Assembly (NCBI RefSeq): GCF_000280495.2 | Contig: NZ_CP018016.1 | Span: 4,340,001 to 4,404,000 of the forward strand | DNA: 64,000 nucleotides | Origin: Kosakonia radicincitans DSM 16656 | GTDB taxonomy: Bacteria > Pseudomonadota > Gammaproteobacteria > Enterobacterales > Enterobacteriaceae | Direction: 5' to 3' | Shown: positions 11,604-19,818 of the stretch, piece after piece | How positions within the stretch are numbered: position 1 is the stretch's first letter | Layout of the letters: each line of letters opens with the position of its first letter | Program-made: the position numbers and the translations under genes | Notes under the pieces: generated by a model | The model's input: the letters and a program-made list of their open reading frames with translations, nothing else | Database searches by the model: none | What the model was told of the DNA's origin: nothing

Positions 11604-11700
11604 AAAATGCCCGGTGGCGCTTACCGGGCCGACTTGTCGTAATCGAATGTCAGAGCAGACCCCACACGCCGGATAAGGCGGCCGCCATCCGGCGCATCAC
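11604..11700. repeat. REP-type elements between yajO and pgpA
   Basis: GCCCGGTGGCGCTTACCGGGC and CGCCGGATAAGGCGGC...CATCCGGCGC are two palindromic REP-like units in the 117-nt gap between the convergent ends of yajO and pgpA. Confidence 0.75.
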
Positions 11701-11702
11701 CC

Positions 11703-12209
11703 TCAGATCAAACCAATCGGCCAGTGGTGACCAATCAGATACAACAGCCCGGCAGCGATGATCCCGGCAATGATATCATCGACCATGATTCCCATACCGC
11801 CGTGGACATTGCGATCGAACCAGCGAATCGGCCACGGTTTCCACATATCCAGAATACGGAACAGCACAAAGCCGACGGCGACCCACTGCCAGTCATTGGT
11901 CGGGAGCGCCATCAGCGTGATCCACATTCCGATGAACTCATCCCAGACAATGCTGCCGTGATCGTGTACGCCCATATCTTTTGCCGTCTGATGGCACAGA
12001 TACACACCGAGACAAATCCCCAGCATGACCACCAGCGAATAGAGCTGCCAGGGCAGGAACGTCATTGCCCACCAGAAGGGGATCGCCGCCAGCGAACCCA
12101 TGGTGCCGGGCACTATCGGGCTTAAGCCGCTACCAAACCCGGTTGCCAGCAAATGCCAGGGGTTTCGCAAGTTCAGTCGGCTTTTGGCTATATCTTTAGC
12201 TCTCGGCAA
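11703..12209 (-). CDS. pgpA: Phosphatidylglycerophosphatase A (start codon uncertain)
   Basis: Inner-membrane lipid phosphatase of the PgpA family that dephosphorylates phosphatidylglycerophosphate. The body is highly conserved: [19 protein letters not shown], the acidic motif [12 protein letters not shown], and [14 protein letters not shown]. In E. coli the protein starts MTILPR with an ATG inside the thiL 3' end. Here the equivalent codon reads ACG (GGATACGACCATTTTGCC), so no ATG or GTG exists at that place. The TTG at 12209 (168 residues) is annotated; ATT at 12212, 7 nt after AGGA, is an equally plausible start. Overlaps thiL by 14 nt. Confidence 0.85.
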   Translation of the reverse strand: MPRAKDIAKSRLNLRNPWHLLATGFGSGLSPIVPGTMGSLAAIPFWWAMTFLPWQLYSLVVMLGICLGVYLCHQTAKDMGVHDHGSIVWDEFIGMWITLMALPTNDWQWVAVGFVLFRILDMWKPWPIRWFDRNVHGGMGIMVDDIIAGIIAAGLLYLIGHHWPIGLI

Positions 12210-13173
12210 AATGGTCGTATCCTTTCCAGTCAAGGGCGACAGCCTTGCCGCCACGGGTAAAATGCAGCCCCTCCACATCGGCGCTAATCTGCCCGATGCA
12301 GGTAAAAGGCACGCCGAGCTGACCGATGGCGACATCCAGCGCCCCACGGTTCAGCTCCGGCACGGTAAAACACAATTCATAATCTTCACCGCCGGAAAGC
12401 GCCCAGCGCAGCGCCTGCTCAGGCTCTACGTGACGACTGAACGCGTCGGAGAAAGGTAATGCATCCAAATCGATACGCGCGCCGCACTGGCTGGCTTTCA
12501 GTATGTGCGCCAAATCGGAGATCAGGCCGTCGGAGAGATCGATTGCCGAGCTTGCCAGGTTGCGCAGCGCCTGACCATGCAACACGCGCGGAGTTGGCCG
12601 CAAATGACGCTTAAGCAGATACTCCGCATCGGTTTTATCGCCGACGGCTAAACGCTGCTGCAAAATCGCCAGGCCAGCAGCGCTGTCGCCCGGCGTTCCG
12701 GTAACATAAATCCAGTCGCCCGGTTTAGCGCCAGAGCGCTTCATTGCCCGCCCTGGCGGTACATAACCATGAATGCCGATGGTCATCGACAGCGGGCCGC
12801 GGGTGGTATCGCCGCCAATCAACTGCATATCGTAGTAACTAAGCTGCTCAAACAGGCTGTCGCTGAATTTTTCCAGCCAGCTTTCATCTACCTCCGGCAA
12901 CGTAAGCGCCAGCGTCATCCACGCCGGATCCGCGCCCACGGCAGCCAGATCGCTTAAATTCACCGCCAGTGCTTTGCAAGCCAAATCCGCAGGATCAATA
13001 TCCGGCAGAAAATGGTTGCCCGCCACCAGCGTATCGACGCTGATCGCCAGCGTCTGTTTTTCAACGACGTTCAGCAGAGCACAGTCGTCGCCAATGCCGG
13101 TTTCTACATCGCGACGGGAATTTCGTACACGGTCAAAGTAACGGGCAATCAGGGAAAATTCGCCGCATGCCAT
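12196..13173 (-). CDS. thiL: Thiamine-monophosphate kinase
   Basis: A 325-residue ATP-dependent kinase that converts thiamine monophosphate to thiamine diphosphate. The N-terminal Mg/ATP motif is in [11 protein letters not shown] (around 22-32), with further metal ligands in [12 protein letters not shown] and GDTTRGP; the C-terminal AIRS-like domain has [11 protein letters not shown]. It lies 74 nt after nusB on the same strand and overlaps pgpA at its 3' end. This is the usual ribD-ribH-nusB-thiL-pgpA order. Confidence 0.97.
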   Translation of the reverse strand: MACGEFSLIARYFDRVRNSRRDVETGIGDDCALLNVVEKQTLAISVDTLVAGNHFLPDIDPADLACKALAVNLSDLAAVGADPAWMTLALTLPEVDESWLEKFSDSLFEQLSYYDMQLIGGDTTRGPLSMTIGIHGYVPPGRAMKRSGAKPGDWIYVTGTPGDSAAGLAILQQRLAVGDKTDAEYLLKRHLRPTPRVLHGQALRNLASSAIDLSDGLISDLAHILKASQCGARIDLDALPFSDAFSRHVEPEQALRWALSGGEDYELCFTVPELNRGALDVAIGQLGVPFTCIGQISADVEGLHFTRGGKAVALDWKGYDHFAES

Positions 13174-13247
13174 ACGTTAATGCCTCGGTAGAAAAAAGAA
13201 AAAGCCGGGACAGGCGCGCAGAGCATCGCTTATCACCGGCTTACGGA

Positions 13248-13667
13248 TCATTTTTTGTGGGGGCGGATCGCAGGGGCGGCTTTATCCAGCACGCCGTTAA
13301 CAAACTTGTGGCTGTCTTCAGCGCCAAAGGTTTTTGCCAGTTCGATAGCTTCGTTGATCGCCACTTTATAGGGCACATCATCACGTTTAGACAGTTCGAA
13401 CAGTGCGATACGCAATACCGCTTTCTCAACCTGACCCAGCTCTTCCAACTGACGGGACAGGTACGGCTGCATTAAGCCATCGAGATATGCGCTATTAGTC
13501 GCCACCCCGGTCAACAGCTCACGGAAGTACAGAACGTCGACATCTTTTACGTCCTGTTCCGCCAGGAACTGGTATTCAACATCAGCGATGTCGTTCTGGG
13601 ACAACTGCCAGGAGTAGAGCGCCTGGACGGCACACTCACGGGCGCGGCGACGAGCAGCAGGTTTCAC
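13248..13667 (-). CDS. nusB: Transcription antitermination factor NusB
   Basis: A 139-residue all-helical RNA-binding protein, the same length as E. coli NusB. The Arg-rich start [19 protein letters not shown] binds boxA RNA with NusE (S10) in rRNA antitermination. It is 19 nt downstream of ribH on the same strand, matching the conserved riboflavin-nusB arrangement. Confidence 0.97.
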   Translation of the reverse strand: MKPAARRRARECAVQALYSWQLSQNDIADVEYQFLAEQDVKDVDVLYFRELLTGVATNSAYLDGLMQPYLSRQLEELGQVEKAVLRIALFELSKRDDVPYKVAINEAIELAKTFGAEDSHKFVNGVLDKAAPAIRPHKK

Positions 13668-13686
13668 GGAATTCCCCTTACTAAAA

Positions 13687-14157
13687 TCAGGCCTTGATGG
13701 CTTTCAATACATTAATCATTTCAAGCGCGGTCAGTGCGGCTTCCGCACCTTTATTACCGGCTTTAGTGCCAGCGCGTTCGATAGCTTGCTCGATACTTTC
13801 AGTAGTCAGCACGCCGAAAGCGACCGGGATTTCGCTGTCCTGGGCAACATGTGCCAGGCCATTGCTTGCACCGCCAGCAACATATTCGAAGTGCGCAGTA
13901 CCGCCACGAATCACCGTGCCGAGCGCGATCACCGCGTCGTATTTGCCGGTTTTCGCCAGTGCGCCAGCCGCCAGCGGCAGTTCGTAAGCACCTGGTACCC
14001 ACACGACAGTGATATTTTCATCTTTCGTCTGACCGATGCGTTTCAGCGCATCAATCGCGCCTTCGAGCAGGCTGTCGTTGATAAAGTTGTTGAAACGCGC
14101 AATGGTGATGGCGACGCGAGCGTCCGGAGCAGCAACGTTGGCTTCAATAATGTTCAT
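13687..14157 (-). CDS. ribH: 6,7-dimethyl-8-ribityllumazine synthase
   Basis: A 156-residue lumazine synthase (ribE in E. coli naming). It condenses 5-amino-6-ribitylaminouracil with 3,4-dihydroxybutanone phosphate and assembles as an icosahedral 60-mer. Visible motifs are [25 protein letters not shown] and [15 protein letters not shown], which hold the substrate and phosphate sites and the catalytic His. It lies 89 nt after ribD. Confidence 0.97.
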   Translation of the reverse strand: MNIIEANVAAPDARVAITIARFNNFINDSLLEGAIDALKRIGQTKDENITVVWVPGAYELPLAAGALAKTGKYDAVIALGTVIRGGTAHFEYVAGGASNGLAHVAQDSEIPVAFGVLTTESIEQAIERAGTKAGNKGAEAALTALEMINVLKAIKA

Positions 14158-14246
14158 ATACTTCCTTTACAGGTTCAGTTCGGACCCCGCAGGGGGGCGG
14201 ATTTTAGCATAATATTTTACGCGCTGCTTCCCTTTTACAGCAGGCA

Positions 14247-15350
14247 TCACGCGTGGGTAAGATGCAGGCAGACATCCGGGCCAACCTGCCGTATCTCATT
14301 GAATTTAAAATGCGGTGCATCGGCAAGCGCCGACAGCCCCGGCAATACGCACAGGCCGCGCGCATCCGTGCCTAACAGCTTCGGCGCAAGATAAACCACC
14401 AGCTCATCCACCAGCCCGGCCTGCAACAACGCACCGGCAAGCGTTGCGCCCGCTTCCACCCAAATACTGTTAATTTGCTGTTTTCCCAGCAACATCATCA
14501 GCATCACCAAATCGACATGGCCGTGATGTTCCGGCACGATAATCTCGCGCACGCCCGCAGGCCAACTGCGCTCATCCGCTTTCGTGCGGGCAAACCAGGT
14601 TTCACCCGGCAGTCCGATCAGTTTGTGCGCTGGAGTAACCCGATTCTGGCTGTCGATCACAATGCGCACCGGCTGGCGCACATTTTCTTGCGGATAGAGC
14701 GCCTGGCTGTCGGCATCCAGCTCTTCCCAGCGCACCGTCAGAGAGGGATCGTCCGCCAGCACGGTAGCGCTGCTGGTGAGAATAGCATGGCTTTGCGCCC
14801 GCAGACGCTGCACGTCCCGGCGCGCCTGCGCGGAGGTGATCCACTGGCTTTCGCCGCTGGCCATCGCCGTTCGGCCGTCCAGCGATGCGCCGAGCTTAAG
14901 CTGCACATACGGAAACCCGGTACGCATCCGTTTGAGGAAACCTTTGTTCAGCGCTTCGGCTTCACTCATCATCAGCCCGTGGCTGACATCAATGCCTTCC
15001 TGCTGCAAACGATAAAGGCCACGTCCGGCCACCTGCGGATTGGGATCCTGCATCGCCGCGACAACGCGTGCGACGCCAGCCGCAATCAGCGCTTCACAGC
15101 AAGGCGGCGTACGCCCGTGATGGCTGCACGGCTCCAGCGTCACATACGCCGTTGCGCCGCGCGCGCGCTCACCCGCCATACGCAGCGCATGCACTTCGGC
15201 ATGCGGCTCGCCAGCGCGATAGTGAAAACCTTCGCCAACGATCTCGCCATTGTTGACGATCACACAGCCGACGCGTGGGTTCGGATGGGTGGTAAAACGC
15301 CCGCGTTGCGCCAGTTTCAGCGCCCGCGCCATGTACATTTCGTCCTGCAT
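14247..15350 (-). CDS. ribD: Bifunctional riboflavin deaminase/reductase
   Basis: A 367-residue bifunctional enzyme of riboflavin synthesis. The N-terminal zinc deaminase domain (1-about 145) has HAEVHAL and the PCSHHGRTPPC zinc motif. The C-terminal NADPH-dependent reductase domain (about 147-367) includes KLGASLDGRTA and ITSAQARRDVQRLR. The ATG is 2 nt after the nrdR stop, so nrdR-ribD are read together. Confidence 0.97.
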   Translation of the reverse strand: MQDEMYMARALKLAQRGRFTTHPNPRVGCVIVNNGEIVGEGFHYRAGEPHAEVHALRMAGERARGATAYVTLEPCSHHGRTPPCCEALIAAGVARVVAAMQDPNPQVAGRGLYRLQQEGIDVSHGLMMSEAEALNKGFLKRMRTGFPYVQLKLGASLDGRTAMASGESQWITSAQARRDVQRLRAQSHAILTSSATVLADDPSLTVRWEELDADSQALYPQENVRQPVRIVIDSQNRVTPAHKLIGLPGETWFARTKADERSWPAGVREIIVPEHHGHVDLVMLMMLLGKQQINSIWVEAGATLAGALLQAGLVDELVVYLAPKLLGTDARGLCVLPGLSALADAPHFKFNEIRQVGPDVCLHLTHA

Positions 15351-15352
15351 GA

Positions 15353-15838
<486 letters not shown>

Positions 15839-15955
15839 TTACCCTGAACTGGCATGACAACAAAGGCAGACCGTTTTTGAGATAATGGATCGATGGCAAC
15901 GCAGCCGTTGCGATCTACCATTACAACACTCTTTCTTTTCACGGAAACAGACATA

Positions 15956-16498
15956 ATGACAAGACGTTACCTAAGAACACTCTTACTGGGAAGCCTTTTT
16001 GCCCTCAGTGCCTGCGCCCAGCAAAGCGAAGTCCGTCAGTTGCATCAAAGCGTCAGCACGCTGAATAGCGAGATGAGCAAACTGAACAAAGAAACGGTGA
16101 AAATCACCCAGCAGAACGCGCTGAATGCGAAATCCGGCAGTGGTGTCTATCTGCTGCCCGGCGCAAACACGCCAGCTCGTCTGAACAGCCAGATTGGTAT
16201 GTTGCGTATGTCTTTGCAAAACGTCGCGCCAAATGCCGCCGGAACCCGCGTTCTGCTGCGCATTCAGGGCGAATCGAACGATCCGTTACCGGCGTTTAGC
16301 GGTACGGTTGAGTGGGGACAGATTCAGGGCACCACGCAGAATTACCAGGAAGTTAACGTACAGAATCAGCTCATCAACGCACCGGCCAGCACGCTTGCGC
16401 CAAGCGACGTCGATATTCCGTTGCAGTTAAACGGCATTACGCCAGAGCAATTAGGTTTCGTCCGTATCCACGATATTCAGCCCGCCAGCGCGCAGTAA
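15956..16498 (+). CDS. yajI: Lipoprotein YajI (DUF3251)
   Basis: A 180-residue predicted lipoprotein. The signal peptide is TRRYLRTLLLGSLFALSA followed by the lipobox Cys (LSA-C, residue 20). A short coiled-coil-like stretch follows (residues about 30-65: LHQSVSTLNSEMSKLNKETV), then a beta-rich DUF3251 domain. The ATG at 15956 was chosen because it puts the signal peptide at the N-terminus; an upstream in-frame start adds 21 residues with no signal features. The function is unknown. It lies between nrdR and tsx, as in E. coli. Confidence 0.92.
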   Translation: MTRRYLRTLLLGSLFALSACAQQSEVRQLHQSVSTLNSEMSKLNKETVKITQQNALNAKSGSGVYLLPGANTPARLNSQIGMLRMSLQNVAPNAAGTRVLLRIQGESNDPLPAFSGTVEWGQIQGTTQNYQEVNVQNQLINAPASTLAPSDVDIPLQLNGITPEQLGFVRIHDIQPASAQ

Positions 16499-16625
16499 TT
16501 CCCCGGGCGACGATGTCGCCCTTTATTGCGTTTTGTAACGCTTTTTCTTCTTTTTCCACGTTCGGTCATCACATTCACGAATTTGCAATATTGGTAAATG
16601 CCAGTACAATCGCCCCGTTTATTGC

Positions 16626-16653
16626 ACGCAAACGTGAACGCAATCGATTACGT
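16626..16653. promoter_or_regulatory. PurR/CytR-like LacI-family operator candidates upstream of tsx
   Basis: ACGCAATCGATTACGT at 16638-16653 matches 13 of 16 positions of the PurR consensus ACGCAAACGTTTGCGT, and ACGCAAACGT at 16626-16635 matches one complete half site plus the centre. Tsx expression in E. coli is controlled by LacI-family CytR and by CRP and DeoR, so a LacI-family operator is plausible. Which protein binds is inference. Confidence 0.5.
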
Positions 16654-16663
16654 ATGTGTCAAT

Positions 16664-16707
16664 AATGTGAAACAACACATATTTTTGTGAGCGCTGATAC
16701 TTATAAT
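16664..16707 (+). promoter_or_regulatory. tsx promoter with CRP-like site
   Basis: A perfect -10 TATAAT is at 16702-16707. TGTGAAACAACACATA at 16666-16681 is a partial CRP palindrome centred about 41 nt upstream of the expected start near 16714, a class II position. E. coli tsx has a CRP/CytR-dependent promoter of this kind. Confidence 0.6.
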
Positions 16708-16789
16708 AGGCGCACAGAAATATGAAACATTTAATTGCAATGCGTGCTTTCTTTCACTCCCTTCTGGGATATCAATCAGTGGCGAAAAG

Positions 16790-17674
16790 ATGAAAAAAAC
16801 AATCCTCGCAGCCGGTGCTGCTCTGGCGCTTTCTGCGTCTTTTACTGCAAACGCAGCGGATAACGCTAAACCTGAATACGTTTCCGACTGGTGGCACCAG
16901 AGCGTCAACGTGGTGGGCAGCTATCACACCCGTTTCGGACCGCAGATCCGCAACGATACCTACCTTGAGTACGAAGCGTTCGCCAAAAAAGACTGGTTTG
17001 ACTTCTACGGTTATGCGGATGCGCCGGTATTCTTCGGTGGTAATACGGATGCGAAAGGTATCTGGAACCACGGTTCTCCACTGTTTATGGAAATCGAACC
17101 GCGTTTCTCCATCGATAAGCTGACGGGTGCCGATCTGAGCTTCGGTCCGTTCAAAGAGTGGTACTTCGCGAACAACTACATCTACGACATGGGCCGCAAT
17201 GCCTCTGGTCGTCAGAGCACCTGGTATATGGGTCTTGGTACCGACATCGACACCGGCCTGCCGATGAGCCTCTCCCTGAACGTGTATGCGAAATACCAGT
17301 GGCAGAACTACGGCGCCGCTAACCAGAACGAATGGGACGGCTACCGTTTCAAAGTGAAATACTTTGTACCGATCACCACCCTGTGGGGCGGCCAGTTAAG
17401 CTACATCGGCTTTACCAACTTCGACTGGGGCTCCGATCTGGGTGATGAGAGCGGTAACGCGAACAACGGCATCAGAACCCGTACTAATGATTCCATCGCG
17501 TCCAGCCACATCCTCTCTCTGGGTTACGATCACTGGCACTACTCTGTTGTTGCCCGTTACTGGCACCACGGCGGCCAGTGGAACGACGACGCCAGCCTGA
17601 ACTTCGGCAACGGCGACTTCAGCGTACATTCGACCGGCTGGGGTGGTTACCTGGTTGTGGGTTACAATTTCTAA
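16790..17674 (+). CDS. tsx: Nucleoside-specific channel-forming outer-membrane porin Tsx
   Basis: A 294-residue outer-membrane beta-barrel, the same length as E. coli Tsx. It has a 22-residue signal peptide ending TANA before [16 protein letters not shown] and a C-terminal Phe (VVGYNF) as the barrel assembly signal. It carries nucleosides and deoxynucleosides across the outer membrane and is a phage and colicin receptor. It has its own regulated promoter and a terminator 16 nt downstream. It marks the left boundary of the accessory block. Confidence 0.97.
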   Translation: MKKTILAAGAALALSASFTANAADNAKPEYVSDWWHQSVNVVGSYHTRFGPQIRNDTYLEYEAFAKKDWFDFYGYADAPVFFGGNTDAKGIWNHGSPLFMEIEPRFSIDKLTGADLSFGPFKEWYFANNYIYDMGRNASGRQSTWYMGLGTDIDTGLPMSLSLNVYAKYQWQNYGAANQNEWDGYRFKVKYFVPITTLWGGQLSYIGFTNFDWGSDLGDESGNANNGIRTRTNDSIASSHILSLGYDHWHYSVVARYWHHGGQWNDDASLNFGNGDFSVHSTGWGGYLVVGYNF

Positions 17675-17690
17675 GCCCGCGCGTAATGAC

Positions 17691-17720
17691 AAAAAAGCCG
17701 ATCGCACGATCGGCTTTTTT
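17691..17720. terminator. Bidirectional terminator between tsx and the prepilin peptidase gene
   Basis: AAAAAAGCCGATCG and CGATCGGCTTTTTT form a perfect 14-bp inverted repeat with T runs on both strands, placed between two convergent genes. Confidence 0.92.
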
Positions 17721-17727
17721 ATTCCTG

Positions 17728-18483
17728 TCACGCAGCCAGCATTGCCCGGAACAGCCAGGCAACGGCTGCAATAATGATCGCCGGGCCGAAGGGAAAAGCT
17801 TCCGAACGGTTGGCTTTAATAATGAAATAGCCATATACCAGACCTAAAAGCGACGCGATAAGCATGATGTGAAATAGCGCTTCGCAGCCCTGCCAGGCAC
17901 CGATACCGGCAAACAGCTTCATATCGCCAACGCCGATCCCGGCTTGTCCGCAGCGCCACAGAAACAGGCGATTCAGCGCCCAGGGAATGAGAAAGCCCAC
18001 CGCAGCACCCGCAACAATACCGCTCATTGCTGCACTGTCAGGCTGTTTCGACCATGCCGATAACATCGCCAGCCCCAGAAAGGGCAACGTCAATTTATCG
18101 GGCAGCAACAGGTAGTCATAATCAATAAACAACATGACGACCAACAAGAACAGCAGCGACAAATCGAGCAAGCTGGCCGCATTGACGCCCTGCCAGCCGA
18201 TCAGCAGTGCAAACAGCAGCGCCATGGTGAATTCAACGCCAGGATAGCGCCAGCTAATGGGTTGACGACAGCACTGGCTGCGCCCCTTCAACCAGAGCCA
18301 GCCAAGCAGAGGAATGTTGTAACGCATCCTGATACGCTGCCGGCAATGCGGGCAAAACGAAGGCGGCCAGCTCAGATTGATCGCCTCCCCCAGCATCATG
18401 CGCGGCAAGCGATAAATGACGACGTTGGCAAAGCTGCCGAGGATCGCACCTAATAACGCAAAGAGCAGCGTATTACCGATCAT
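17728..18483 (-). CDS. gspO: Prepilin peptidase (GspO/PilD family, type A24)
   Basis: A 251-residue inner-membrane aspartic protease and N-methylase that processes prepilin leaders. The N-terminal zinc-binding tetra-Cys set is visible (CPHC about 44-47 and CC about 71-72). The two catalytic Asp are in FIDYDYLLLPDKL and in the GVGDMKLF (GxGD) motif. About seven hydrophobic helices. It overlaps the upstream pseudopilin gene by 11 nt and is the last gene of the secretion cluster, so it probably serves the four prepilin-like proteins encoded there. Confidence 0.93.
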   Translation of the reverse strand: MIGNTLLFALLGAILGSFANVVIYRLPRMMLGEAINLSWPPSFCPHCRQRIRMRYNIPLLGWLWLKGRSQCCRQPISWRYPGVEFTMALLFALLIGWQGVNAASLLDLSLLFLLVVMLFIDYDYLLLPDKLTLPFLGLAMLSAWSKQPDSAAMSGIVAGAAVGFLIPWALNRLFLWRCGQAGIGVGDMKLFAGIGAWQGCEALFHIMLIASLLGLVYGYFIIKANRSEAFPFGPAIIIAAVAWLFRAMLAA

Positions 18484-19009
18484 CTTGCTTCACCGTTATG
18501 CCATGCGTTGTGCCGTCGGCAGAGCGACAAGCAGACGGGAGCGGCGCGTTTGCCACATCATCCACTTTAAAAATCCACTTCGGATAGGTGTCTGCTTTTT
18601 TAAAATTCACCAGCGCTTTCGGAAATGCCGCCGTGCGAAGCGGCCGCCCTTTCCCTTTACTGAAGACGCCCACCCAGCGGCCTTGCTTGTCGTAGCTCAT
18701 CCCCCACTGCCGCGAGCCGGTCAACGGATCGGTAAACCAGCGGCGCAGGTGATAAACCACTTTTTTACCGCGAGGATCGCGCAGCAGATCGTCAAAACTC
18801 AGCGGGAGACAGCCATTCCCCGCTTTCTGATACTGCTGAATGGCATTACGGATCTGCACGCCGCGGAAAAATAGCTCCTCTTCCTGCTGCTGCCGATAAA
18901 CCGCCTGCCGGTAACTGCTCTCTTTCAGCAGTGCCAGCGAGAGCATTGTCAGCATCAGTAACACCCACAGATAGGTGAATCCCCCCTGCCGCTGGCTACT
19001 CCTCATCAT
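18473..19009 (-). CDS. Atypical pseudopilin lacking Glu5
   Basis: About 178 residues from the ATG at 19009 (an upstream ATG at 19048 would add 13 residues and overlap the previous gene more). The leader MMRSSQRQGG precedes FTYLWVLLMLTMLSLALL, a prepilin-type hydrophobic helix, but residue 5 of the mature form is Trp instead of the usual Glu. Lack of Glu5 is typical of tip pseudopilins such as GspK, so a tip role is inferred. The body shares with the three neighbouring pilins a short TDPLTGSRQWGM stretch like the GspG DPWG motif. The exact family is not recognised. Confidence 0.75.
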   Translation of the reverse strand: MMRSSQRQGGFTYLWVLLMLTMLSLALLKESSYRQAVYRQQQEEELFFRGVQIRNAIQQYQKAGNGCLPLSFDDLLRDPRGKKVVYHLRRWFTDPLTGSRQWGMSYDKQGRWVGVFSKGKGRPLRTAAFPKALVNFKKADTYPKWIFKVDDVANAPLPSACRSADGTTHGITVKQDDR

Positions 19010-19370
19010 CTGACGGGCTCTTTTCTTCCAGAGAGGGAGAGGTGACATCCGTTATCTGGCCGTCATCATCGCGTTTTACGTCCCAGTTATCGCGGGTATT
19101 GGCAACAGGATCCATCGGAATTTCAAACAGATAACCATTGTTCACCAGATCTTCCAGCTCTTCCGGGCCGAGCAGGCGATCGTGACGATACGCCGCAATT
19201 GCCGAGCGCAGCGCATTACGGTTGTGTTTTAGCACCACGACTTTCGCGTATTCGGTCTGGCCGAAAAAACGCGGTGCCACCAGCGTCATTAAGGTGGCGA
19301 TGATCGCCATAACAACCAGTAACTCGATGAGCGTAAAACCTTTTTCACCATTGCGCATAGGGTATTCCAT
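18996..19370 (-). CDS. GspG-like pseudopilin
   Basis: 124 residues (120 if the ATG at 19358 is used). A short leader ending EKG precedes FTLIELLVVMAIIATLMTLV, a canonical class III prepilin signal with Glu5. The globular part keeps a GspG-like EIPMDPVANTRDNW stretch. The C-terminus is a strongly acidic tail (EEKSPSDDEE). It overlaps its neighbours on both sides, which points to coupled translation. Processing by the adjacent GspO is expected. Confidence 0.82.
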   Translation of the reverse strand: MEYPMRNGEKGFTLIELLVVMAIIATLMTLVAPRFFGQTEYAKVVVLKHNRNALRSAIAAYRHDRLLGPEELEDLVNNGYLFEIPMDPVANTRDNWDVKRDDDGQITDVTSPSLEEKSPSDDEE

Positions 19371-19818
19371 TCAATCCTGGCTGGCTGCTGGTGGAACTGA
19401 CATCCCAGACATCCTTACCACCTGTCGTCTCTCCCGGCGCCTGGGTGGATGCGCGCACCCGCCAGGTTTCGGTGTTCTTCCTGCCGTCGCAGTCACAAAA
19501 GGGATCGCGCGGGATCCGGCGCAACAGATAGATTTTTTCTTTGTTCGGGGACTTTTTATTCACCACGCCATCAACCAACAGATCGAGCCAAGCAGGCCAG
19601 TTGGTCATATCGGCATCTTTCTCAATGATCCCCTCCTCAACCAACTGCCCGTAACGATCGATTGCGCTGCGAATGTCACGCAGCGCGACGCGCAACTCCT
19701 CTTCATTACGCTGCTGCTCCTGTCGCTGATAGATGGGAATGGCGGCACTGGCAAGCGTCGCCAGCAGCGCCAGAGAGATCATCATCTCGATCAGCGTAAA
19801 GCCACGCTGAAACTTCAC
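19345..19818 (-). CDS. GspG-like pseudopilin with GTG start
   Basis: 157 residues. The leader is only VKFQRG, followed by FTLIEMMISLALLATLA with Glu5. The middle has LLRRIPRDPFCDCDG, again the position of the GspG DP motif but with a Cys pair. The start is the GTG whose last two bases form part of the secretin stop (GTGA), so the genes are coupled. It belongs to a run of three pseudopilins between secretin and prepilin peptidase. Confidence 0.82.
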   Translation of the reverse strand: MKFQRGFTLIEMMISLALLATLASAAIPIYQRQEQQRNEEELRVALRDIRSAIDRYGQLVEEGIIEKDADMTNWPAWLDLLVDGVVNKKSPNKEKIYLLRRIPRDPFCDCDGRKNTETWRVRASTQAPGETTGGKDVWDVSSTSSQPGLNGIPYAQW

